Notes under the pieces: generated by a model | Databases searched by the model: none | What the model was told of the DNA's origin: nothing | What the model saw: the letters and a program-made list of their open reading frames with translations, nothing else | From: Sphingobacterium bambusae | Lineage (GTDB): Bacteria > Bacteroidota > Bacteroidia > Sphingobacteriales > Sphingobacteriaceae | Direction: 5' to 3' | DNA: 64,000 nt | Assembly: GCF_033955345.1 (NCBI RefSeq) | Contig: NZ_CP138332.1 | Coordinates: 2,604,001 to 2,668,000, forward strand | Made by a program: the position numbers and the translations under genes | Shown here: piece after piece, positions 9,556 through 16,968 of the stretch | Layout of the letters: every line of letters starts with the position of its first letter | Numbering within the stretch: position 1 is the stretch's first letter

Positions 9556-10296
9556 ATGAACAACAAAAAGCTATCCCTTTTATGGATTATCCTCTTTAGT
9601 ACCTTCACTTCCGCGCTTCAAGCTCAGCATGCTGCGAATGGGCACAATTTACTCAGCGCCAAACAGAAAAGCCTGATTGCCATTGCTGCTGTTGCGGCCA
9701 AAGGCGATCTTCCGAAACTAGCGGCGGCGTTACATTCCGCATTGGATGCTGGGCTCAGCATCAACGAAGGCAAGGAAGCGCTTGTACATCTCTACGCCTA
9801 TGCGGGCTTTCCACGCAGCATCCGGGGTCTACAGACGTTTATGCATGTCTTGGACGAACGAAAGGAGAAGGGTATCCGCGATAGCGTCGGTGCAACAGCT
9901 TCGCCCATCGACCAAAAGGAAGACAAGTATCACCGCGGTAAGCGGGTGCTCGAAGAGCTAACTGGCGCAGCGGAGAACGGCCGTTCGGTAGGCTACGGTG
10001 CATTCGCTCCGGCTATCGATGTGTTTCTCAAGGAACACCTCTTTGCCGATATCTTCGAGCGGGATGTCTTGAGCTACGCCGAGCGGGAGTTGGTCACCGT
10101 ATCTGTACTAAGCAGCCTCGGCGGACTAGAACCCATGTTAGCATCGCATTTAAAGATCTGTTTCAATGTGGGGCTTAACGCGGAACAGCTACAGCAATTT
10201 GTTGAAGAGATCCGTAACAACATCGGCGAACAAGAAGCGGATGCAGCTCGACAGGTACTGGATGTTATTCTCGCAGAGCAGATGCCATCCCAATAG
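9556..10296 (+). CDS. Exported double-domain carboxymuconolactone decarboxylase-like protein
   Basis: The protein has 246 residues. It has a signal peptide (IILFSTFTSALQAQ) and then two CMD/AhpD-type helical repeats: about 35-110 (KQKSLIAIAAVAAKGDLPKL, EGKEALVHLYAYAGFP) and about 150-240 (ELVTVSVLSSLGGLEPML, HLKICFNVGLNAEQLQQFV). The AhpD CxxC peroxidase motif is absent, so thiol peroxidase activity is unlikely. CMD proteins of this kind often sit beside cupins and reductases in aromatic or lactone metabolism. Export from the cytoplasm is unusual for the family. It is in the same run of genes as the hydrolases and the cupin. Confidence 0.85.
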   Translation: MNNKKLSLLWIILFSTFTSALQAQHAANGHNLLSAKQKSLIAIAAVAAKGDLPKLAAALHSALDAGLSINEGKEALVHLYAYAGFPRSIRGLQTFMHVLDERKEKGIRDSVGATASPIDQKEDKYHRGKRVLEELTGAAENGRSVGYGAFAPAIDVFLKEHLFADIFERDVLSYAERELVTVSVLSSLGGLEPMLASHLKICFNVGLNAEQLQQFVEEIRNNIGEQEADAARQVLDVILAEQMPSQ

Positions 10297-10316
10297 ATAC
10301 ATTTAATATATTACAG

Positions 10317-10817
10317 ATGAAAACTTATCCCAACAGCATAAGCCTTTTCGGACTCAGCCTCTTTATAGTTACGGCTTGTCAGCTAGACAGCCCGTCGCAA
10401 GCAGATGTCGAACACAAGAGTGCGCAGCATAGCTTTCCTCGAGGAGAAAAGGTTACCAACAACAATTTCACAGGCGAAGTATGGCTCAACTACCTCGTCG
10501 AAACAGATAGCGTCCACAACGTCAATATCGGCGCAGTGACATTCGCTCCCGGAGCACGAACCAATTGGCATTACCATCAGGGCGGACAGATACTGTTGGT
10601 CACCGAAGGTCGGGGGCTCTACCAAGAAAAGGGCAAACCCATTACGGTTATTGAAAAAGGCGCTGTCGTTAAATGTCCTCCAGATATTGAGCATTGGCAT
10701 GGCGCTACGGCAAGCGACTCCATGACCCACGTTGCCATCGGCACCAATACCAACGTTGGCGGCGCCATATGGCTGGCACCCGTCACGGATGAAGAATATC
10801 GCCAACACGAATTGTAA
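10317..10817 (+). CDS. Cupin lipoprotein, (R)-mandelonitrile-lyase-like
   Basis: The protein has 166 residues. A lipobox (LFIVTAC, Cys about 21) suggests a membrane-anchored, extracytoplasmic cupin. The first cupin motif reads APGARTNWHYHQGGQILLV and the second CPPDIEHWHGATASDSMTH. The metal ligands His, His, Gln (HYHQGGQ) and His (EHWHG) have the spacing known from the manganese cupin hydroxynitrile lyase of Granulicella. The C-terminus APVTDEEYRQ also fits that group. Actual lyase activity cannot be assumed, since many relatives have unknown substrates. It starts 20 bases after the CMD gene. Confidence 0.85.
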   Translation: MKTYPNSISLFGLSLFIVTACQLDSPSQADVEHKSAQHSFPRGEKVTNNNFTGEVWLNYLVETDSVHNVNIGAVTFAPGARTNWHYHQGGQILLVTEGRGLYQEKGKPITVIEKGAVVKCPPDIEHWHGATASDSMTHVAIGTNTNVGGAIWLAPVTDEEYRQHEL

Positions 10818-10998
10818 ACTCGCCCTGACGGATTGTAAACGAAAGACCTGGATCATCTTTATATTCTTGATATTTAACCCAGTAATACAGCGATATGCGG
10901 TGTATTCCCGGGGAGATATATGTACGAAGTACGATCTTGCGGCAAGCGGAAATTGCTGCAGGTCGTACTCCGTCAACAACACAAAAAAAAGCAAGATT

Positions 10999-11502
10999 AT
11001 GATACAGCTACTAAAACAATCACGCTTGGCGGCCTTCGGAACGGCTGTTGCGCTATGCTTTTCCTGCAATAGCGAGTCGATGGATCTCGCAAAGTCCTTG
11101 GCCTCTAGCTACGACTACCACGACAAGGAAGTGACGTTAACTGGAGAATTTGATTCGCCTTTCTTTATGTTCCGTTCGCAAAATTCGACCACCATACCCA
11201 TGGCCTTTGCCGTGAAGTCACATGCATTCAGTTCAGAGAAAATCAGCGTTTCCAATGTAATTCTTCCTATGGGAGCCGATAAAAATAGCGTCGTCTTGGA
11301 AATGGCTCCGGATCAGAAGCAATACGCCCTCAAAGATTTCAACATCTATGATGAAAATGGCGAAAAATACAATTTAGATACCCACCCATCCTTCAAGATC
11401 AGCGGAAAAGTGCATTACAGTGAAATGGATAAACCTGAGGCAGAGCGCAGTGCCGATAACTTTGCCTACGAAATCAAGGATGTACATATTGTAAAAGATT
11501 AA
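10999..11502 (+). CDS. Small lipoprotein of unknown function
   Basis: The protein has 167 residues from the ATG at 10999. The frame stays open back to 10732, but that part overlaps the cupin gene and lacks protein character. The signal sequence ends in LCFSC, a usable lipobox. The mature part contains SSYDYHDKEVTLTGEF and later LDTHPSFKISGKVHYSEMD, a beta-rich pattern that could be an OB-fold, but I do not recognise a family. It is followed after 32 bases by a 58-residue membrane protein on the same strand. The 181 bases between the cupin and this gene hold no clear terminator. Confidence 0.7.
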   Translation: MIQLLKQSRLAAFGTAVALCFSCNSESMDLAKSLASSYDYHDKEVTLTGEFDSPFFMFRSQNSTTIPMAFAVKSHAFSSEKISVSNVILPMGADKNSVVLEMAPDQKQYALKDFNIYDENGEKYNLDTHPSFKISGKVHYSEMDKPEAERSADNFAYEIKDVHIVKD

Positions 11503-11534
11503 GTAACAAGCATACAAAATTAAAGAAAACGCTT

Positions 11535-11711
11535 ATGACCATTCAACTAGGTGATGCTTCGGCATTTGGATACGTTATTTTGGCTATTGCCGTTATCATG
11601 GCCGTAGGAATTTATTTCTCCTACCGCAAATCGGGATTCCTGAAGTGGAAATATGTGCTGGCGGTGATTATTATGCTCGTCGTCGGGGTAAAGTGGCTGA
11701 TCGAAAATTAA
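11535..11711 (+). CDS. Small two-helix membrane protein
   Basis: A 58-residue reading frame starts at the ATG at 11535 and ends with TAA at 11709-11711. It has two hydrophobic helices (FGYVILAIAVIMAVGIYFSY and YVLAVIIMLVVGVKWLIE) joined by a basic turn (RKSGFLKWK), giving an N-out/C-out or N-in/C-in hairpin. It lies 32 bases after the lipoprotein gene on the same strand, so the two are probably co-transcribed. Function unknown. Confidence 0.65.
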   Translation: MTIQLGDASAFGYVILAIAVIMAVGIYFSYRKSGFLKWKYVLAVIIMLVVGVKWLIEN

Positions 11712-11764
11712 GTCTTCCTGATTGCTCATATTAAGCTTTTGGTAATACTTCATGCTATCTCCAC

Positions 11765-12301
11765 TTATTTAGAGATCGGTTTCCATTTTCCTTTTTTGAA
11801 GTACATGTTATTAAATTTCGTGGAATAAAACACTAAATAATAACCCCATGCACTTCGATATGTTGTTGGGTTGCCAGCCATAATGTGTGAGGTGGGCTGA
11901 TCCATCTGAACGATAAGCCGCTCAGAATCGTATGGCTTTGTCGTTGTAATTGTTCCTTTGAAAATTTTGCTAATCTTTTTTTCCTCCGTCACATACAGAT
12001 AAATGGAGTCGTTTTTCCTGATTTCAAACCTAAAATGATTGTATTGCCAGTCGGCCTGTAGACCAGGAAAATAGTCTCGGTCAATGATGTACTCCCCGTA
12101 ATAGTCCTCTTTCTTCAGTTGCGTTTTAGCCGTCAGCCACTGTACGCTCAACGATAGTAGCACGATACCGAGTACGCCAAGCCACATAAACCCAATCAAT
12201 CGGCCAACTATTTCCTTTCTCACCAATAGCCAGATCACCGCGAGGATTGCGGTCAAGGGCAAGAGGATAAAAGCGAAAAATAAATTAAACCCGAATCCCA
12301 T
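11765..12301 (-). CDS. Membrane-anchored protein of unknown function
   Basis: The protein has 178 residues. Two N-terminal helices (about 5-27 and 33-55) are followed by a soluble, aromatic-rich domain with DYYGEYIIDRDYFPG and QYNHFRFEIRKNDSIYLYV. The second part resembles small lipocalin-like or beta-sandwich domains, but I cannot name a family. It lies 65 bases downstream of the nitronate monooxygenase on the same strand and is probably the last gene of that unit. It converges with the small membrane protein at 11535-11711. Confidence 0.7.
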   Translation of the reverse strand: MGFGFNLFFAFILLPLTAILAVIWLLVRKEIVGRLIGFMWLGVLGIVLLSLSVQWLTAKTQLKKEDYYGEYIIDRDYFPGLQADWQYNHFRFEIRKNDSIYLYVTEEKKISKIFKGTITTTKPYDSERLIVQMDQPTSHIMAGNPTTYRSAWGYYLVFYSTKFNNMYFKKGKWKPISK

Positions 12302-12366
12302 TTTATTGTTTCTTATTAACGTTGAGCTTTTCTCGTATACACCTGTTTATAAATGATTTTCACAAT

Positions 12367-13437
12367 CTATAAGCCCGCCAAAACCTCGGTCTGTTCGATT
12401 AATCGTTTAATAATACTCGTTGTAGAATCGCCACTAAATTCACTGATAGACTGCCCCATCCAAATATTTACGAATTCCGACAGTTTGTTCGAGCGGGCTA
12501 CTTTCCTCAATTCGGCTGTTAGTTTGTTTTGATAGGGGTAGGGCAAAATAAGCCCGCTGGCTTCGCTCTCGTCGACAAATATATTTTTTATGCCCCGCGC
12601 AAAGCGTCCAGAAAAGCTTTTCGTTAGCACAATATCGGACTCCTTGGCTCTTCTCGATCTATCTTTTTCAAAATCATGCAGCGCACTTTCTGCCGAGCCC
12701 AATAATAAGCTCCCTATTTGAAATCCGTTTGCCCCCAGCGCACGAGCGGCCAATAGGGTCTTTGCATTATAAATACCTCCGGCATAGAGAAGAGGTACTT
12801 GTACAGCTTCGCTTACCTGTGCCAATAAGGACAGTCCGCCAATCGCTGGAATATCCTCCGTCGCAAACGTTCCACGATGCCCACCGGCTTCAATCCCTTG
12901 CACACAGATTATATCAATATCTGCTTGCGCTAATAGTTCCGCCTCTTTTACCGAGGTGCAGGTACCAATTAAAACGGTGCCCTTACTTTTTAAGCGCGCG
13001 ATACTTTGCGGATCAAGGTTTCCAAATGTGAAGCTCACAATTTTACAGTTCTCGTCCATAATCGCTTCGATTTGCTCCGCATAATTATGCATGGCCAAGT
13101 CATCGATCGCGGGAAGCTTCACAGCCAAATTGTATCGTTGGGCAAGCTGCTCCATCCATGCCGTCGCTTCGGCGTAGTCTGTTCGCAAACGGTCATCTAT
13201 TGCTGGAATATGATGTACAAAAAGATTCACCGCAAATGGCCGCTGTGTAAGCATTCGCGTCTTGTGGATTGCGTCTCTGCATTGATCCGCATGGAGGTCC
13301 GCCAGCGCCAACGAGCCTAAGCACCCAGCAGTGCCGGCCGCAGCAACCATTTCGGGCGTAGTAACACCAAACATTGGTGCCTGTACAATCGGGAAGTCGA
13401 TACCCAATAGGCGGGTGATATCATTTGTCCATTTCAT
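12367..13437 (-). CDS. Nitronate monooxygenase (2-nitropropane dioxygenase family)
   Basis: The protein has 356 residues from the ATG at 13437. That ATG overlaps the stop of the upstream gene as ATGA and begins MKWTNDITRLLGIDFPIVQA, the usual family start; the frame continues back to 13470. FMN-binding TIM-barrel motifs are present: IVQAPMFGVTTPEMVAAAG, CVQGIEAGGHRGTF, VPLLYAGGIYNA and GANGFQIGSLLL. The His in GGHRG is in the position of the catalytic/flavin-near His of the family. It oxidises alkyl nitronates such as propionate-3-nitronate with FMN and oxygen. Confidence 0.92.
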   Translation of the reverse strand: MKWTNDITRLLGIDFPIVQAPMFGVTTPEMVAAAGTAGCLGSLALADLHADQCRDAIHKTRMLTQRPFAVNLFVHHIPAIDDRLRTDYAEATAWMEQLAQRYNLAVKLPAIDDLAMHNYAEQIEAIMDENCKIVSFTFGNLDPQSIARLKSKGTVLIGTCTSVKEAELLAQADIDIICVQGIEAGGHRGTFATEDIPAIGGLSLLAQVSEAVQVPLLYAGGIYNAKTLLAARALGANGFQIGSLLLGSAESALHDFEKDRSRRAKESDIVLTKSFSGRFARGIKNIFVDESEASGLILPYPYQNKLTAELRKVARSNKLSEFVNIWMGQSISEFSGDSTTSIIKRLIEQTEVLAGL

Positions 13438-13667
13438 CGTTGATGCTTGGTTTTCAATGTGTCTGTCCAATGTTCTAATTTTGCCTTTTTACCGTACGTT
13501 GTTGTCGATATGTGTGTTAGCAAAGCCAATAGTGTCAAGGCGGCCGAAACACCCGAAACTACAAATATTTTCCTCCGCATGGCCGATCGTTTCTTTGTGA
13601 GCCACAGCAGTAAAAATGCTACTACAGGATAAGCCCACAGCCCTAGGATTACAATTTGAAATGCCAT
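13434..13667 (-). CDS. Small membrane protein coupled to nitronate monooxygenase
   Basis: The protein has 77 residues with two hydrophobic helices (IVILGLWAYPVVAFLLLWL and FVVSGVSAALTLLALLTHI) separated by a basic loop (TKKRSAMRRK). Its TGA (13434-13436) overlaps the ATG of the next gene as ATGA, which is good evidence that the frame is real and translationally coupled. No family recognised. Confidence 0.7.
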   Translation of the reverse strand: MAFQIVILGLWAYPVVAFLLLWLTKKRSAMRRKIFVVSGVSAALTLLALLTHISTTTYGKKAKLEHWTDTLKTKHQR

Positions 13668-13778
13668 ATTTAATACTTTCTAGAAATTCGTCGAAGCCCT
13701 AGTTCTTTGATGGTACGATGTTGTAAAAGCACTATCACTGCTTTGAAAATCCCAGGGTTTCGGATTCTTTTGCATAGT

Positions 13779-14534
13779 TTACTCGTCGAAATTAAGCTGT
13801 TCTCTCATTTCCTTATTAAATCGAAACTGTTCCTCCGCTGAGATAGGCTTCTTTGAAATTTTGTTTATTTCCTTACCTTCCTTACTCCACAAATAAGGAT
13901 AAAAGGTAAAAACAGTATCACTATCCAACCGCGAAATATCGGCTCGCCATGTTTTCCACCTGTAGCCGCTGTAAAACTCGTCTAAATTGCTGTTAAAGCA
14001 GAACTGCAAAAATCCGGTGTAAGTAAGATCTAACGGCTCAAACTCCAAATTATCGGGTGAAAAATAATAAATCTTACCTAAATCATCGCCAAGTGCACCG
14101 CCATTTAAGAGGAAGAAGCCGCCAATGACGTCATCAGCAATCAATAAAAATGAGGGCGTCTCTCCAAATTCGCGAAATGATTTCCCCTTATTCCATTCAG
14201 GCAGCGTTCGATTGAGCCTGTCGCTTCCTGAGCCAAGTATCCTAATCCAACCATCATCTACGACAACGCCACCAGTCTTATATACAATAGCCCCCATCGG
14301 AGACTTCGTTGTAACCTGTGTTCTATACAGCGATTCTTTTGCTCGGTCTACATTGGCATCCAAAATTTCGACTTTATTTTTTGCAGATTTAAGAAGATCT
14401 TCAACAACAGTCCACCCCTCCTCTCCTCCGTTAAGTAGTTCTTCGACAGGTTGAATTTTACGCTGTGCGAACAATGCTAGGCTTGAAAAAACAAACATAG
14501 CTGTCATAAATAATCGCGATATTCTTGTTCTCAT
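13779..14534 (-). CDS. DUF2625 family exported protein
   Basis: The protein has 251 residues. I chose the ATG at 14534 because it starts a signal peptide (MTAMFVFSSLALFAQ); the frame is open back to 14648. The mature part matches the DUF2625 pattern: EELLNGGEEGWTVVEDLLKS, TTKSPMGAIVYKTGG, DDGWIRILGSG, LPEWNKG and FLLIADDVIGGFF. The family is widespread and unannotated in function, and most members are cytosolic, so the signal peptide is of some note. It is divergent from the regulated gene at 15106; the 570 bases between them hold the control elements listed next. Confidence 0.85.
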   Translation of the reverse strand: MRTRISRLFMTAMFVFSSLALFAQRKIQPVEELLNGGEEGWTVVEDLLKSAKNKVEILDANVDRAKESLYRTQVTTKSPMGAIVYKTGGVVVDDGWIRILGSGSDRLNRTLPEWNKGKSFREFGETPSFLLIADDVIGGFFLLNGGALGDDLGKIYYFSPDNLEFEPLDLTYTGFLQFCFNSNLDEFYSGYRWKTWRADISRLDSDTVFTFYPYLWSKEGKEINKISKKPISAEEQFRFNKEMREQLNFDE

Positions 14535-14789
14535 ATTGGTTTTGGGTGAATTGCCAATTACGTCAGAATAGCTCCCTGCTAAAGCCGGCGACATATCTAA
14601 CGGAAACGGGTTAAATAAACGGAACGATATTGTTTCCATCGTTGGCAATCAGGTATAATAATCTATATCATCAAATATATACATAATCCGACGAAGCCCA
14701 ATACGCTTCCCGAAAGAATACTTTGTTTTCTTTCTTTTATTGCGCCGATACAGAGAAGCTCCCTTCCCAACCTACATATCGCTTTAAAC

Positions 14790-14827
14790 TGTTCAAGAGC
14801 GAACAGCCAACTGTCCGTTATCGTACA
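14790..14827 (+). promoter_or_regulatory. Two tandem activator dyads, copy 1
   Basis: Two 16-base dyads of the form TGTnC-N6-GnACA lie at 14790-14805 (TGTTCAAGAGCGAACA) and 14812-14827 (TGTCCGTTATCGTACA). They start 22 bases apart, about two helical turns. The same pair with the same spacing occurs at 40017-40054. They sit upstream of a sigma-54 element, as expected for an NtrC-type enhancer site. The regulator is not encoded in this window. Confidence 0.6.
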
Positions 14828-14882
14828 AGGAGCCATTTAGACAAAATATTCAACAAGCTAACAAACAGCTGATTATCATTTT

Positions 14883-14898
14883 TGGCAAAGGCGTTGCA
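14883..14898 (+). promoter_or_regulatory. Sigma-54 promoter -24/-12, copy 1
   Basis: TGGCAAAGGCGTTGCA matches the sigma-54 consensus (TGGCAC-N5-TTGCW) with correct GG-to-GC spacing. It starts exactly 71 bases after the start of the second upstream dyad. The paralogous gene at 40330 has the same element at the same 71-base distance. The start site would be about 14910, giving a leader of nearly 200 bases before the ATG at 15106. Confidence 0.6.
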
Positions 14899-14963
14899 TA
14901 TTGTTTATCAGCAACAGTCTCGACGGATAGCGGCAAAAAAGACAAGGTCATTACAGTAAAATG

Positions 14964-14993
14964 TTCACCGAGTAAAATGCCACGTTCACCGAG
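14964..14993 (+). promoter_or_regulatory. LytTR-like direct repeats, copy 1
   Basis: Two identical TTCACCGAG repeats start at 14964 and 14985, 21 bases apart. This is the 9-bp repeat plus 12-bp spacer geometry known for LytTR response regulators such as AgrA. The -7 element TACCTTTG starts 59 bases after the second repeat, exactly as in the paralogous locus. No LytTR gene is seen in the window. Confidence 0.55.
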
Positions 14994-15043
14994 AAACAAA
15001 GGGGTTCGGTCTAATTGTTATTCGATAAACAGCTGCACCGTTC

Positions 15044-15051
15044 TACCTTTG
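15044..15051 (+). promoter_or_regulatory. -7 promoter element TACCTTTG, copy 1
   Basis: A perfect TAnnTTTG lies 54 bases before the ATG at 15106. The -33 position has TTCG rather than TTTG, so the promoter probably needs an activator, which fits the upstream direct repeats. Confidence 0.55.
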
Positions 15052-15105
15052 AAGTATCAAATAAGAAAAAACAATTAAAAAATAAAATAGTAAAAAAACA
15101 CAGCC

Positions 15106-15531
15106 ATGAAAAAGACATTAGCAACCATCGCCACCGCCGTCATCATGATCAGTTCATTCGCTTCATTCGCCGCGGAAAAAACCAATCCATTAAAAGATGC
15201 TGCATCAGCAAAGATCATCAGCACCTATTTGGAGAGCAGCACCATCGGTAGCGTCGAGCTGAATAAGTACCTTTTCGCCGAGGATTTCCAGTACAGCAAC
15301 AGCGCCAACAATGATACATTCAATAAGAAAGAATATACTGCATTTTTGAAAGCCCACAAAGGCGTCAACTACGACTGCAAAACCAGCTACGAAATTTTGG
15401 ACGAGAGCGGACAAGCCTGTATCGCTAAAGCAACCATGGTCTTCGAAAACTTTACCCGTGTAGACTATATCACCCTTAACCAAGAGCAAGATGGCTGGAA
15501 GGTTAGCAAGGTAGTAACTACATACAAATAA
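15106..15531 (+). CDS. Exported NTF2-like (lumazine-binding-like) protein, paralogue 1
   Basis: The protein has 141 residues with a signal peptide (MKKTLATIATAVIMISSFAS, then FAAE). The mature part of about 118 residues has the pattern of the SnoaL/NTF2-like 'putative lumazine-binding' family: ISTYLESSTIGSVELNKYLF, DTFNKKEYTAFLKAHKG, ATMVFENFTRVDYITL and the ending DGWKVSKVVTTYK. Two cysteines (YDCKTS, QACIAK) could form a disulfide. About 118 of 141 residues are identical to the protein at 40330. Binding of lumazine is only a family name. Its control region suggests tight regulation by a sigma-54 activator and a LytTR-like factor. Confidence 0.8.
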   Translation: MKKTLATIATAVIMISSFASFAAEKTNPLKDAASAKIISTYLESSTIGSVELNKYLFAEDFQYSNSANNDTFNKKEYTAFLKAHKGVNYDCKTSYEILDESGQACIAKATMVFENFTRVDYITLNQEQDGWKVSKVVTTYK

Positions 15532-15562
15532 TAGCCTTATAGATTTTTGTTTCAATATCGCC

Positions 15563-15576
15563 ATGTCGCGAGACAT
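15563..15576 (+). promoter_or_regulatory. 3' UTR hairpin with GCGA tetraloop, copy 1
   Basis: ATGTC-GCGA-GACAT forms a 5-bp stem closed by a GNRA-type tetraloop, 32 bases after the stop codon and before the terminator. The hairpin and flanking sequence are conserved at 40788-40799. Confidence 0.45.
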
Positions 15577-15598
15577 TGCATTGTTTAGTTTAGTTAAT

Positions 15599-15630
15599 AA
15601 AGTCTGCAGCCATGCAGACTTTGTTTTTTT
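15599..15630 (+). terminator. Intrinsic terminator, copy 1
   Basis: AAAGTCTGCA (15599-15608) pairs with 15613-15622 across GCCA, followed by GTTTTTTT. It ends the transcript of the gene at 15106 and is conserved behind the paralogue. Confidence 0.85.
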
Positions 15631-15737
15631 ATGTCGACAACATCTTGATCGGCTGTCTCCATGCCTTTTGAAACTTACGCTTTTAAAATTAATCCTGATT
15701 TTTGCATTTACAGATCTAAACACGGATATTGACAAGC

Positions 15738-16253
15738 ATGATGCAGCCTGAAAATCGGAGACGCCCACCCTACACCCACTATCCCCTCCTAGCCGATGAG
15801 CGTGTCAGCCTTCGGGAAATTGTAAATGAAGATTTGCATGCCCTTATGGAAATCAGCTATTACGACGGGCAGCAGGCACAAAACGTTCTCGAAGCAGAGC
15901 AGATGCTCGATCGCATCCGTTTAGATTATCAACGGGGCGACTCCCTACATTGGGCAATCGTCGACACGAATAGCGGAAAGATTGTAGGCACCTGTGGTTA
16001 CTACCGCGGCTTTGCCAACAACGCCGGGGAATTGGGCTGTATCTTGTTGGCGCCATACCGAGGACAAGGCTATATGTCGGCCGCGCTGTCTTTAGCGATA
16101 GCCTTTGGCCAGCAAAATATGGCGTTGGAACGTATATGGGCCGCTACCGACCGCAGCAATGCTGCTGCCCAGGCACTACTCGCGCGCCTTCACTTCGTGC
16201 AAGGAAAATCGATGGGCAGCGAGGATGAACTCCTGTACGAATATTGGGGCTGA
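15738..16253 (+). CDS. GNAT N-acetyltransferase (RimJ/RimL type)
   Basis: The protein has 171 residues from the ATG at 15738 (a second ATG follows directly). The upstream TTG at 15729 is less likely. The RimJ/L-like start RVSLREIVNEDLHALMEI is followed by HWAIVDTNSGKIVGTCGYY and the acetyl-CoA motif A region LGCILLAPYRGQGYMSAALS (R-G-Q-G-Y). ERIWAATDRSNAAAQALL is motif B. It most likely acetylates an N-terminal or small-molecule amine. Single gene between two terminated or promoter-bearing regions. Confidence 0.88.
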   Translation: MMQPENRRRPPYTHYPLLADERVSLREIVNEDLHALMEISYYDGQQAQNVLEAEQMLDRIRLDYQRGDSLHWAIVDTNSGKIVGTCGYYRGFANNAGELGCILLAPYRGQGYMSAALSLAIAFGQQNMALERIWAATDRSNAAAQALLARLHFVQGKSMGSEDELLYEYWG

Positions 16254-16302
16254 GCACCCAAACCTTAATCCATACTTAATATAGAGTTAATATGTGAACC
16301 TA

Positions 16303-16310
16303 TACATTTG
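16303..16310 (+). promoter_or_regulatory. -7 promoter element TACATTTG before the ECF sigma gene
   Basis: A perfect TAnnTTTG lies 65 bases before the ATG at 16375 in the 121-base gap after the acetyltransferase. No clear TTTG is seen at -33. Confidence 0.45.
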
Positions 16311-16374
16311 TAGCGTTTTAAACGTTTTAGCAAGCACCTAAGCCTAACAAAACGTCTGTCACAAGCGCATACAA

Positions 16375-16935
16375 ATGACTATTATCCAGCGATTAAAAAG
16401 CGATGATCAAACGGCATTGAAAGAAATCTTTGAGCAATTTGGCGAAGAGGTTTACGCTGTCGCATTTCGCTTTCTCAGAGATCGTTATGATGCAGAAGAT
16501 GTTGTGCAATCTGTATTCTTGAAACTTTGGAATGCAAGAGCTTCCATGGATGAGTTGGGAGCCGTATGGTCCTTACTCTATGTCATTACCAAACGTTTGG
16601 CGTTAAACAAGCTCCGTGATCGCATGGCCAAGCCCATGAATGAGCAGCTCGCAGAAACCTTAGAAATAGTCCATGATATAGCGGCGGATTCCCGCGTACT
16701 ATCCCGTGAAATTGCCGATATTGAGGCCGTAGTGATCGATCGGCTACCCAAGCAACAGCGCATGATTTACTTGCTCCGCAGAGACGAAGGTCTATCTTAC
16801 AAAGAGATTTCCGAGAAACTCAACATTTCGCCCAACACGGTACGCAACCATGTGGTGGAATGCCTAAAAGCCTTTCGCAAAGGCTTCCGTAAATACGGTT
16901 ACCACTTCCTTTTATTTTTTTCGTTTTTTAACTAG
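16375..16935 (+). CDS. ECF sigma factor of the first SusCD locus
   Basis: The protein has 186 residues. Sigma region 2 is at about 10-80 (FEQFGEEVYAVAFRFLRDRY, DAEDVVQSVFLKLWNAR) and region 4 at about 120-170 (LPKQQRMIYLLRRDEGLSYK, ISEKLNISPNTVRNHV). It is followed after 33 bases by a full-length FecR gene and then SusC/SusD, the standard Bacteroidetes trans-envelope arrangement. Release by FecR when the SusC STN domain signals substrate would induce the locus. Confidence 0.92.
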   Translation: MTIIQRLKSDDQTALKEIFEQFGEEVYAVAFRFLRDRYDAEDVVQSVFLKLWNARASMDELGAVWSLLYVITKRLALNKLRDRMAKPMNEQLAETLEIVHDIAADSRVLSREIADIEAVVIDRLPKQQRMIYLLRRDEGLSYKEISEKLNISPNTVRNHVVECLKAFRKGFRKYGYHFLLFFSFFN

Positions 16936-16968
16936 TCCTACCACCGAAAGCTCGTGTTCTGCATATAG

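Noticed and set aside
10383..11069. 228-codon minus-strand frame over the cupin and the small lipoprotein
   Set aside because: It is opposite two better supported genes with signal peptides and shows no domain pattern.
15205..15768. 187-codon minus-strand frame opposite the NTF2-like gene
   Set aside because: It runs through the conserved terminator and 3' UTR and is antisense to the gene. At the paralogous locus only a 64-codon minus frame remains, so the long frame is not conserved.
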